The notes below the pieces were generated by a model. The model was not told the DNA's origin and ran no database searches. It was given only the letters and a program-made list of their open reading frames with translations. Made by a program: the position numbers and the translations under genes. A stretch of 40,161 bases of DNA from Fragilaria crotonensis. Lineage: Eukaryota > Bacillariophyta > Fragilariophyceae > Fragilariales > Fragilariaceae. The stretch covers positions 1 through 40,161 of the forward strand of contig JAKSYS010000586.1 of NCBI GenBank assembly GCA_022925895.1, given 5' to 3'. Positions 20,440 to 30,780 of this stretch are shown piece by piece. Positions within the stretch are counted from its first letter, which is position 1. The number at the start of each line of letters is the position of its first letter.

Positions 20440-20995
20440 TACACTGCAAACCTGAAAGTGATTTTTGTTTTGTAAGCTATAGCCACCATCGTGAGTTACT
20501 TGTTTGTCATCCAACAGAAAAACTGATCTGTAGACTTTCTTGGCACCATCATAGCTTGGCATGAAATCCGTTCCCATGCATTCCAATTCTTTGTGCTTGG
20601 TCCATTCCTTGTGTTTGGAGCACCAATGCCACTCCTTTCTGCCCACTTGCTTGGTGGGTGATATGCCTGCCTTTGGTGCAACCTTCTTCCACTTATCAGA
20701 GGAACTTCCTTTCTTATCAGAAGCCTTGACCTTGCAATTGGATTTGAACTTGATTTATGTTCTTTTCTTCCCTTGTTCTTCTTGTCTGCCCTGGCAGATA
20801 AGAGTAGCTTCTTGACTTGTTGCGCTTGAAGCGCATTAATGGTCTCCTCTGTGGTCTTCTGACACCACTGTTTGCTTTCCACTCTGGCTCTAAACTTGTT
20901 GAGGGCCCAATCCATCAATTGTTAATGAGTGACGTTCCCACCTTCTTTGTAGTAGTCCTCCTCTTTTTTCTTGATGTACTTGACAAATTCCACAT
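20440..20995 (-). pseudogene. Copia-like gag relic (C-terminal half with zinc-knuckle-like motif)
   Basis: Minus-strand translation across two frames gives VEFVKYIKKKEEDYYKEGG, then (after an in-frame TAA near 20922) LMDWALNKFRARVESKQWC and EETINALQAQQVKKLL, a pattern of Gag C-terminal helices. Downstream, another frame carries WHWCSKHKEWTKHKELEC (about 20575-20640), a C2H2C knuckle-like motif of the kind found in protist copia Gags. Stops and frame changes show it is dead. It probably belongs to a different family from the relic to its right. Confidence 0.6.
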
Positions 20996-21245
20996 CTTTG
21001 CGGTTGGCCTTGCGTAGCAGGGAAGAAGGCACTGGATGTCAAGTTCTGCCTCATGCGTCAAGAACATGACCATACCATTAGGATGACTAGTAATGCCAAT
21101 AGGCGTGTTGGTGATGCTTTTGTTTGCTTGTTTATGACGTGGGTAGAAATAGTGCAAAAGCGTGCGGTGCTTCCACTGTCTGCTATGGCAGTGGTATCGG
21201 GAGGAATGAGGGAGGACCTACATGAGCGGAAGATAGACAAGAAAA
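20996..21245 (-). pseudogene. Retroelement aspartic protease relic
   Basis: TTAIADSGSTARFC (about 21165-21205) holds the DSG-S/T core of a retropepsin. A second frame gives ITSHPNGMVMFLTHEAELDI, which matches the segment that follows the active site in copia-type proteases. The frame is broken between the two blocks. Confidence 0.65.
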
Positions 21246-21259
21246 GTAACCAATATCAT

Positions 21260-21610
21260 TTAGAGGAACATTAGAGGGCAAAGAACACAATGCTGGATTG
21301 CAGATTGCAGGCCCCTTGTTGTCAGTATCGCGTGGTAGTAGGGATGCGACGGGCGACCGGTAGGAATGGTGTTGTTGCCGCCGTGCATGCGGAAGGCGGT
21401 GGCGTCGTCATGATGTCCGTCCGCATTGTGTAGGCAAGTGGCGGACGTGTGATTCCGTTTTGGCAATAGTAGACCACGAGACCAGCAATAGTAGTGTTTG
21501 CCGCCTTCAAGGGACACATACTGGGTAGGCATTTGCCATGTTGGAGCATCTCCGCACAAAGGAAAAAAGGAGGAATATGGGACGATGACACCGGAGGAAT
21601 GAGAATGCAA
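21260..21610 (-). pseudogene. Copia-like gag relic: zinc-knuckle segment
   Basis: One minus-strand frame reads GKHYYCWSRGLLLPKRNHTS then ATCLHNADGHHDDATAF, a Cys/His cluster typical of Gag just before the protease. It lies immediately upstream, on the minus strand, of the protease relic, so the two are probably from the same element. Confidence 0.6.
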
Positions 21611-21624
21611 CCGCGCCGCCTAAT

Positions 21625-21985
21625 CCGAACCGTGGAACTTAGGTGACCCCATCGAAGACTTGTGGGCCAAAATCGCCAACATTCAGCGTGTCGCAACGCT
21701 CGGAGCGCTCCCAATTCCCGACCTCACTGTCATACACTCACATTGTCAATGATGAAAAACCGGCCTCTTGGCTACTACTACCAACAAATTCCATCTACTA
21801 CGTCCTTCCACTGAATGGACGCTCGACCGCTTCAAAACCGAATTCAGGTTTGGAAATTAAGAACGACTTCGCGGAGACACTGCTAGCGATGCGGGCTTCC
21901 ATGGAGCTCAGCACGCCACTACTGTCCTTCCACCATCTGACACTGCTGCGACTGCCACCACGCCTACTAGTACTCCCGCACTCTT
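21625..21985 (+). pseudogene. Inverted internal gag fragment of the same relic
   Basis: Plus-strand reading gives GDPIEDLWAKIANIQRVATL and PIPDLTVI. After a frame change it gives TGLLATTTNKFHLL, LDRFKTEFRFGN, an in-frame TAA, and GDTASDAGFHGAQHA. These are the middle blocks of the Gag whose N-terminal part (21986-22392) and zinc-knuckle part (21260-21610) are both on the minus strand. The segment therefore seems to have been inverted in place. Confidence 0.6.
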
Positions 21986-22392
21986 CGAGTGCGCTGAGGA
22001 AGGAGGGATGAATGGCAGTTAGGATTTGGGCGGTGAGTGCCGCGCGTAGGTTGTTGTAAAAAGTAGAGTTGTCAAGGGCATCCGTGAACGCACGGCGGGA
22101 GGACAACGGAAAATGGTGGCGGCAGTACCTGCAGCAACAGGACGTGGGCCGGGATGAACAGGAATGACAAAAGTGACTCCCACGCAAGCGACGATGTACT
22201 AATCGGCTTCGCTGAGGAGGATTGCCAGATGACCGTGAAGGCCACTGCCGCGGGCGGATGGCACGGAGCGAATGAGTATTTGCTTCTTGTGAACAATTGA
22301 TGCTGTAGTAATTGCAAGGTGGTGCTGGTTGGCTTGCCGGTGATGGACTTCAATGTATCAAATGGGAAACTGAATTTTGAGGAAGGCACCAT
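21986..22392 (-). pseudogene. Copia-like gag relic: N-terminal segment
   Basis: From an ATG at 22392 the minus strand reads FPFDTLKSITGKPTSTTLQL. Other frames then give RGSGLHGHLAILLSEAD, VGVTFVIPVHPGPRPVAAG and FTDALDNSTFYNNLRAALTA, successive Gag N-terminal blocks. Frame changes between blocks mark it as decayed. Its right border (about 22392) may be near the original start of gag. Confidence 0.6.
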
Positions 22393-22734
22393 GCTGGGGG
22401 TGGAACGTTTATGTAGCTCTATTGAAGTGCTTGTCGTTCAAAACGGTGAGCTGCATAAATTATGAGCTACATTTGCCGGGCTCCCCGGGGATATCAGGAC
22501 TTCGATCTGAAATGAGTTCATAGTACATACGTTTCTATATATAAGTATATATGGCATTTGAACTTTGAACACACACCAAGTTGAACAGCGAATTCTTCAC
22601 AACTGTGACTGTGTAAGGAAAGATCGACAACCGTGGTGTTCGCTGGTGATAAGTCATAAGCACTTCTTTGCTTCGTCCAATTCCGCGACCCGCCATCAGG
22701 GCGAATCACTACCGTGCTCCCGTCCTCGCAGACA

Positions 22735-23780
22735 ATGGTGGAATACCCGTCGCCGTATCCTTCTGCAGCCTCTGTCAAGGTACCAACCTCGAATCCTTCA
22801 AATGAAGTAGTCAGGAAATGCATGTTATGCGGCTACGGCATGCAATTCACCCGTCCAAATGAATACGTTGAGTTTGCAAACAGTACCTTATCAGGAACTT
22901 GTGAATCCATCGCCAAAGGGACATCTTATCAATGTGACTATTACAAGGAGTACGAAAGACTAGAAAACATCACCCGTATCTGTGGATGCACACAATGGAA
23001 ATGGTACAACAGAAACACAACCCCAGCTGATCTTTCAATGTTGCTATTTGTTCTCATAGGTTCATTGTCATTTCTGATTGTATGTGGGCTTTGTTTCTGG
23101 AGGACAGCCTGCCTGCGCCGCCGTTTTGAACGAGGTGCGCAGACCCGGATCGTTACACCACAGGAAGGGACTGTGATCCGTCCAATAAACGTCCCAATCA
23201 GCCGCGAAGAATCCGACCATGAGGCTCGGGTGCGACGCTCGCGCGTCTTGATGTTTCTATTTCCGACGGATACAAAGGTAAGGCTTGCCCCATGTTTTTT
23301 AATAAGTACATTAGCTCGACCACTCTGTGAGACGGACATTTCTGACTCAAGTTCTCCCGAAGCTGGAACAAGAACGAGACGAGCCTAAGAGTGGGAACGC
23401 GTTGATTTATAATGCACAATTGAAACAATACGTGTTCTGCGAAGAAAACCAGAAGACATATCGTGCTCCATTTGCCTAGAATTGCTTGGTAAGCACGCCA
23501 ACGTGATATATGATTTGCATAGTTGTCTTTGCAACTGAAAGGTGCCACTCATCTCGGTGACACTTTTCTCAATGCATTTACGCCAGGTTCTGAAGATGAC
23601 ACGGTGTCCGGTTTGTGCTCGCATGTTTACCATCGTGACTGCATCATGAATTGGATGAAGGGCGGGCATGATGAATGTCCCAATTGTCGACGATCGATGT
23701 GGGATCCAGAGACGTACGCGATGATAGATGAGTGCATCAATGCAGAGCAGAATGGTACTACACCAGCAGCCATAGTATGA
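22735..23780 (+). CDS. Membrane RING-H2 finger protein with Cys-rich ectodomain (putative E3 ubiquitin ligase), three exons
   Basis: Probable membrane-bound E3 ubiquitin ligase. Exon 1 (22735-23277) encodes a Cys-rich region (KCMLCGYGMQFTRP ... GTCESI ... ICGCTQW) and one membrane helix (LSMLLFVLIGSLSFLIVCGLC). Intron 1 is 23278-23362 (GTAAGG...GAAG), intron 2 is 23489-23586 (GTAAGC...CCAG). Exons 2 and 3 join to make a C3H2C3 RING: CSIC, then CSHVYHRDC, then CPNC. A single missing G near 23455 puts CSIC out of frame with the start of exon 2. The ATG at 22735 follows a pyrimidine-rich stretch ending in CAG (22732), so a further 5' exon with a signal peptide is possible. The RING is certain by motif; the N-terminus and exon 2 frame are not settled. 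Confidence 0.72.
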
Positions 23781-24356
23781 CATGCTTAGGAATCCAGGCG
23801 TTTAGCGTCGTTCTGTAGCTTCAGTGGAATGCAGCTACTCGATTTAAGATTTATCAGCAACTGATAAGAATACCAACATACCATTCTCCTGATCGTTCCG
23901 CATTTTGTCACGGGGCATAAAGTTATATGGACGGGAAGGTTGCCGTGGACTTACGAGTCGTATGACGACTACTGTAGATGCTAAAGTAGATTCTAATGAT
24001 GGAATGGCGACTATACATCCTGAGTTGCAAGGATGAGGGAATCCACAAAACAATGACCTGAGTGGATGCTTGCGCCCTCAATGCTACTCAAGCATCTGTC
24101 ATCAAGGCATTTGTTTCCATCGCCAAAACACTGAGACCCACAATACACAAATACGCAATCCGACCGCGTTCACTTATTGGGGAAACGGCGTCGGGACTCC
24201 CCATGTGGCGGCATTATGGATCGGATGGTGTGTGTTCGGATCCGTACATATCAACCACTGCAGTGCCGATCCATGACATACAAGCGATTCTTTGCATGGA
24301 AGCAAACATCAATGACGAGTTATAGAGCTGCCTGAGTGTCTTTGAAGAGTTTCGTT
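23781..24356. other. Intergenic between RING gene and coiled-coil gene
   Basis: A frame at 24062-24325 (plus) begins with GTG rather than ATG and has no motif; I do not call it. The stretch separates two convergent genes, so it holds both 3' ends. Confidence 0.5.
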
Positions 24357-27300
24357 TCAAGTATCGCTTTCGAACAAAATTGCGAACTTTATCGCGTTCG
24401 GCTGAGCGGCTGCTCTTGGCCCTGGCTCAGATGTGGCTCCGTCCGAAAAGATAGACTTCCCATCTTCGAAATCGTGCAACCACTTTGTGGCATCGCCAAG
24501 GTCAGCTGTTTGTGTCGACATGGAGTCATGAACCAGGGTGTCAGAAATGTTGCTAGTGTTGACCGTGTCAGATTCTTGGAATGAAAACCCACTCTCCATG
24601 AGCATGAATTGGCTGCCCCCCACGCCTTCCTCACGCACGTTCATGAAATCATTCAATTTTCCACCTCGAGTGTCACTCTGCGTGTCTTCACCACCATCGA
24701 CAGGCATGAATCCTTCTTTATCAGCGGAAGCCGGCGTTGAGCTGCTCTGCGTCGACTTGGTCTCCTGCTCTCGCAACTCGTCTCGAAGCTTTGCGCACTG
24801 TATGTTTTTCTCGCGTAGTTCCGCTTCCAGTCGTATGGATTTCTTGCGCAAATCATCTGTCTTCCCTGTCAAGTACTCGACTTCAGCGTTCAATTCATCA
24901 ATCCTCAGTTGCAAATCCGTTTGCTTATCAGATTCCCGGTATCCCCTTTGCTTGTATCGCGTTTTGATTTCTTGAGCGGATGCCAAAGCTTTTGTAGCGA
25001 TAATCTTGGCGTTTTCCAGCTCTTCTTCCCGCTTCTCAAGAATGTCAGCCAGTTGATCAAATTCCTCTTGACGCAGCTGCACTTCCTCAATCATTTGCTC
25101 CAACCCTTCAATAGCCTCAGCGCGCTCATGGGCAATCCTGTCCATCTGTTCAGCCATCTCCTCCTCTCTCGCTTCTTTCTCCTTTAGCTTCTGCTGGAGC
25201 GCAGCGACGGCGACTTCGGATCCAGATTGTTGGTTGCTAGTCGACACCTTGGCAGCGGCTAGTTGCGCCTCTAGATCAAGAATACGTTGTTGCAAACCCG
25301 CAGCGTCGGTAGATAGAGTCGCAGATTCATCGTTGACTTGTTGAAGGTGCATTTTCACTTCCTTGATCTCACCCTGCAAGACCTGAACTCGTCTTCTTTG
25401 GCGCGAAGCAGTTCCTCCTGGGAGAGCGTCGCGTTTTTGTACTCCTGCTGCATCCTAGTCAAAGACTCTCTTAATGTATTCTCCTCTTGAGACATCTTCT
25501 TGACTGTTTCTTTCAGAGCCGCAATGTCCTCTTCCAAATCCTTCGTTTCCATGTCTTTTCACTCAACAATCTCTGCAAGGTATCAAGCTTGGTCTCGTAA
25601 AGGTCGATACTCTTTCGGAGCTCGTTCTGAACGCGTTGGACCTCCATTGAAACCTCCTCTCTGTCGGTTGAAACGCTACGCAGGCTGAAAACGGCTCTTG
25701 GTGCTCTTCTCTGATCCTCAACGCCTCCACTTCATGTTCGGCCTTAATGTTTTCTGCATCCTGGAGCTTCTGTTGCGTGGCCAAAAGCATCTCTTGCAGA
25801 CCAGATATTCTCAAGCCATTGGACTTGTTCGCTGCTTCAATATCTTGCTTTAATCCGACGATTTCCTTATCTTTCTGCTGTGCAATCAACTGCTGGTGAG
25901 CCAGAGCCTCGGTACAGGACTCCAGTTCGCGCTTGAGAGATGCGATTGTAGCTTGCAACTTGCCGCCCGCCGAAGATGAAAGTTCATCGGCATTGAGGAG
26001 CCTGGCCTCAAGATTGTCAATTATGAGTCGTTTCTCTTTTAGCGTCGACTCTGTGGCGGATAGCTTGCCTTCGAACTTGGCGATTTCGACTCGGAGCTCG
26101 GATTCTAGGCTCTCGTGGCGAGCTCGTTCGGAGATGAGATCTTTCTGCACCCTTTCGAGGGTTTGGGTCATCGTTGCAAGTCGATTCTTGTTTTCGTCCT
26201 CGAACGACTTGTCCTTCAGAATGGCTTGCTCGCGCTCTTTCTTTGCAAGTTCTAGTTGACCCTGCATGATCTCCAGCGTCCTTTCCATATCTTCACGGAT
26301 TTCGGCGATTTCAAAATCTTTACGAGCTAATTCCGTTTTGAGTTTGGCGACAGCCTTTCTCTGCATCAGAATGTCCTCACGTGCCTTGATTTCTTCAGAA
26401 TGCTGCGACTCCAGATCACCTAGTAGCGATTGGCAGCGTTGTTCGCTCTCTGCAAGTCGATCCGACAGACTTTGCACTTTTGATTCCTTTTCAGCAAGGT
26501 CTCTGACAGCTATATCCAGCTTATCATTCAGGCGCTCCATTTCGCCTTGACGCAAGGCGTCCCGCCTTTCCCATTCTCGCGCAACATCTCGGTCCTTACC
26601 AGCGGATTGAACTTGAAATCGGACAGTCTCTTGCCTGACTGTGTCGTATTTTTCAGAGAGACATCCAGTTCTTCTCTGAGTGCGGAAAGTTTCGCTTGTA
26701 CTCAGATCTCAAAGAAAGCTTGGCTTCGTGGACAGCTTGCTCAAGACTCGCTTTCATTTCAACTTCCTTGTGCTCGATTTCGGCTTGGTGTCGATCGGTC
26801 GCAAGTTCCAGCTGTTTTCGCGTATCGGCTATTCGTTCCTCGTACTCCATGACCTTGCTGTGTTGTGATTGTACCAAGTCGTCGAGACGGCGCTGTTCTC
26901 GAGAATCAAATGTTCGCTTCAAGGCTTCAACATTCTGCTTGTGGCTCTCATCAATCTCGGCTAGCTGTCTCGAGACTGTCTGCCTTTTCTGCATTAGCCA
27001 AATTATTTGCCTCCAGGGCGACGATACGTTGAGCCCTAATCTCAGCCTCAGCTTCGATTGCATGGCAATGAGCATTGAGAGTTTCGTACTTGACATCGCG
27101 CTCTCGAAGAGACTGTTCGTTGACCAGCGCTGCTTTCGCACTGCTCCTTAAGCTCTCGTCGGCAGGTTTCCAGCTCCAAACTATTCCTCGTCAGCTCCTT
27201 CTGAAGTCGTACATTGTCCTCTTCTCTGTCGTCCAACATGGTATGAAGGGACTCCACTTGACCCATCGACTCGGCCATTTGGCGCTCAAATGCCGATTCT

Positions 27301-28424
27301 TTCTCTCCCCATTTTTTCTGAAGTTGCGTCAGCTGTTCCTTTGTTTGCTCCCTAAATTGTGCGTACTCCTCTTCCAGTCGATCGAGCTTTTCCTTCTGCG
27401 ATTCCAATTCTTCCGCAAGCGTTTCAGCATCTTGTTGTGCTTCGTTGTATTGGTCTTTGGCGGCTTTCAACTTGGCGTCGTATTCCTCACTCAACTGAGA
27501 TCGGCCATGCTGAATCTCGTGTATTTGTTCATTCAGAGTCACACGTATCGAGCTCAAAGCCGTTTCGAGTTTCTGGATCCGATTCGCATCATCAGAATGT
27601 GATTTCGATTGATGCTCTTGCAACTGTACCTTGGACTGGAGTGTTGTCTTTTCTTGCATCAAAATTTCGACTTGGCGCTGCAATTCCTGCGCCTCCAGCT
27701 CCAAGGTAGTGCGATCCAACGATGCCAATCTTCGGGGGGAAAGCAGCTGTTGCCTTCGGCCGGGCGATTCGTTCGCCCGCGGAACGCCCGCAATCGATTT
27801 CGTCGGAACAATCGCGGCAGGTTCCATATCAATTTCATGAAAAAATCGCAACTCCTCCAGCTCTTGAAGGAGCGTCCCAATGCGATTTTCCGCTTCCTTC
27901 AATTTGAAAGAAGCCTTCTCATCCCCCTTATTGACAGGCCGCGGCGATTGCGGTCGCTCCTGTTGAATATTCGTGGATTGATTCCGGTGCGAGTGCAGCG
28001 GGTGCTGTTTGAGTTGCCGTCGTGCGGAATGCGATTGTTCGCGTCGTTCTCGTAAATCCAAAATGGCCATGGTCACGGCATGGGCATCTTGTACTTCTCG
28101 TCCCGTCGTCGTTTGGTGTGCTGTGGATGATGTGATGATGCGACCAGTACTAATGGGGCGAGGTCTTTGGTGATCAATGTTTCGCGTTGTTTCAGGGGCA
28201 CGCATGCGAGTACTGGATTTGGCACGTCCCAATGCAGCAGCACTGTCATTCTTTTGGTTATTGTTAACGTCAACGTCAGGAGAGGAAGGAATTCGATTAG
28301 GCTCATGGCGATTGTATGGATTGTACTTCGGTCCTCTTGGTTCTGTCCCTGTCGCAATGTTGGATCTTCTCATGTTGTTTTCATGTACGAGGGAAAATGG
28401 CTCTTTCAGACTTTGGCGTTCCAT
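24357..28424 (-). CDS. Large coiled-coil protein, reading frame interrupted by small frameshifts
   Basis: Beginning at ATG 28424, the protein has a low-complexity, basic, Ser/Thr/Asn-rich head of about 170 residues. About 1,050 residues of almost continuous heptad-type coiled coil follow (runs such as QAELEEQ-like KEKLDRLEEEYAQFREQTKE, and LEAQLAAAK), with an acidic tail ending KWLHDFEDGKSIFSDGATSE. No enzymatic motif is seen; a structural, centrosomal, golgin-like or motor-scaffold role is possible but cannot be chosen. The coil is kept along the whole length but switches frame at about 27150, 26965, 26690, 26645, 25705, 25560 and 25387. At 25560 and 25387 one extra G restores the frame. It is therefore either a very young pseudogene or an intact gene with base-calling errors. 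Total length would be about 1,350 aa. Confidence 0.7.
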
Positions 28425-28740
28425 TGTCTTCAATGGCGAACGAGGGGGGCGGTTGGCGCTCCATCAACTTTAATTAGTGCTTGCTTATTGAAGCGCCATC
28501 GACTCTTACAACGAGGGACGATAGAGCGAGCGACTCGTGTTTTTGAACTTGGTCACTGTTCTCGTATGTAAAATCGATACCAACATCAAATTTGCAATCA
28601 AATGCATGTATACAGTATTGTATGTACATAAGCCTGAAGTCGAGGAATTTGGGGGATGTTTCATGGGAAAGCTTTTGTCGAATATACAGATTTGATTGAA
28701 GTATATAACACTCATATGTTTTTGATTTGAAACTGAGGGT
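28425..28740. other. Intergenic, upstream of the coiled-coil gene
   Basis: No gene seen. It holds the presumed promoter of the minus-strand coiled-coil gene and the truncated 3' end of the transposase relic. Confidence 0.45.
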
Positions 28741-30780
28741 GGGTATTGCATCACTTTGAGGACGTCAATAACATCCTCAAACTGGAGCACCATGTTGTTG
28801 TATGCCCAATATCCTTCTCGGTTCTCGCCGTACTCGAAGAAGAGAAGAAACGGAGACTTGTCTGGTGTTAGTGGTCATTTGTGTGAGTTTCCGAGGATCT
28901 CGATGGCTGCCTCTGGATCAGCATAATGTTGGCCTGCTCGTTGAGTATTTACTTCATCTAGGATCTCAGCACTTATCTCTCTGATGAGTCCATGCTCTCG
29001 ACATACGAATGTTGAGATCATGGTTCCGGTTCCTTCATCTTTTGGGAGAAGTGGACGCTCACCGCTAGGACCCACCCACATCTTTGTAACAAATAAAAAC
29101 TGTTTAAAGATTGCTTCGTCCTGACCCAATACAATAACTGTTTTAGAGCCAATGGGCTTGCGGACGCTAAGATTGCCTCCAAATGGAAGAAACTGCAGTC
29201 GCTCCTCGAATTCATAGGATGCATCAATGTGGTATTCAACCATATCGATGCCATCGTCGCCAACGTAGTTAAAACCACAGTTTTTGTGATACTTCCTTTG
29301 ATTCTAATTCTTTGACTCCGTCAATGTCATCTGTAGCCACCGATGAGCTCGTATCTCATAACTAAGGTACTTAATCGTGAACACGGGTCTGTATGCAATT
29401 GTTTCTGGTCTTTCATGACCATCGACAAAGTAATGTTTCTCGCGCTTCTTATACCTAAAGCCGCAAGCATGCATCCACCGAGCCATAGTTGTAATGCTTA
29501 AGCTTGACAAACCATATGATTGTAAAAATGCTTCTTTAGTTGAAGGAGTTACGGCTTCTATTCTAAAACAGCATCGCGGTGATCACCATCATCGTTCAAC
29601 AAACACCCATCGCGTTTCACCATCAGCTTTGAACAAGCTCATTATGAACATACTCAAGCATCATTTCAACCCGTAAGTCTTTAATGTTAGCGATTCCATG
29701 ATTCTTGAATGCCTCCATCGCATCTGGATTGTCAACAAAGAAGCGTGGGCAGACTGTCTTAGCCTCTGGTACCTTGTAGAAGTAATACCGATGGCGAGCA
29801 AACTTTCTGTGCCATCTTGACAGTGTTGAGAAGCTTGAATAGAACTCAACTCCGATGTTGTTCATGGCTTCAATGGCATAATTCAGGCAGCGCCCAAGTC
29901 CACTGAATTCTCAAGTCCCCGGTGACATTCAGCACAAATTGCTTAAGTGCCAGCGCCAAATACATACTCCTGTATCGTAGTGAGAACACATCGGCCTCAG
30001 AGTAGTGGCTCTTGAATGTACCGCCCATCCTTGTATCAACAACATTCTTCCAGTTACTGGCTGCACGATTCACAGACTCCAATATTTCGATGCGTTCCAT
30101 GACAATTTCTTTCACATCGCAATCAGTCCCATAGAGGATAGTGCATGGTGCAAAAAGACGTCGAGCATCGCCGGAGTCCCACCAATTTGCTGTCACTTCT
30201 GTCGACAGAACAGATTCAGCGGTGTTAGTATGAAGAGGTGCTGGTGATGCATTATCAGTTGTAACAGTGTCAAGAGAACTTGCCATAGCCACCGGCAACA
30301 AACCCTTCTGTCGCTTCGGTTCTGGCTCTATGCTCATGTTGATTTCCAATGGCTGCTCGCGACTGCCTGCAAGCAGCCTTGTTAAAACATGATCTTGTTC
30401 CCACACTGTGGCACTAAGCTGTGAAGGCAGAGACGGTACCACTCCAACCTGTGCTGTCACCCAGAAGAAATAGCGCCGAGTTCGGTTTTGAAATGTATGT
30501 CGGAAACTTGGAGCTGCACTTCACCAGAAGCACCTTCAATGATGTTTGGCTCCAACGAACTTGTGAGAGGAAAGACCTTGTTTATTACTCGCATCATTGT
30601 GGGTAAGGTGAACTTGATATCCTCGCCAACATTGAACTTCATGTGCATGTACGTGCACAGTTGTTCTGCTGGCAACCATCGCCCATGAAGTGCCCGATCA
30701 CAGAAAACCCTTCGAACGCAAGATAATATAAAAACTGATCCGTTGCGTTTGCCGCGTGCACCGACGCTGCTACCACTCAT
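28741..30780 (-). pseudogene. DDE-type transposase relic with HYFVDGHERPE motif, 3' truncated
   Basis: From ATG 30780 the minus strand gives an N-terminal part of unknown function. Then come RWHRKFARHRYYFYKVPEAK, CPRFFVDNPDAMEAFKNHG, ARWMHACGFRYKKREKHYFV, DGHERPETIAYRPVF and HIDASYEFEERLQF, followed by GQDEAIFKQFLFVTKMWVG and GTGTMISTFVCREHGL. I recognise this order from transposase-like proteins of protists and fungi with a YxDGHER signature and a DDE-type core. Breaks: frameshifts at 30460-30462 (a C run on the plus strand, where one more base restores the frame), near 29880 and near 29620, and an in-frame TAG at 29304. After VLQFEDVIDVLKVM (about 28750) homology stops, where the second catalytic Asp block should follow. 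It is therefore inactive. No terminal repeats were found. Confidence 0.6.

Noticed and set aside
21058-21610. Idea that the protease and zinc-knuckle relics are a host DNA-binding gene
   Set aside because: The DSGST core and the knuckle occur together with Gag blocks on both sides, which fits a retroelement better.
22518-22823. 101-codon minus-strand frame antisense to the RING gene start
   Set aside because: It overlaps the Cys-rich exon on the opposite strand and has no independent support.
24062-24325. 87-codon plus-strand frame
   Set aside because: It starts with GTG, has no in-frame ATG at its 5' end and no motif, and lies between two convergent genes.
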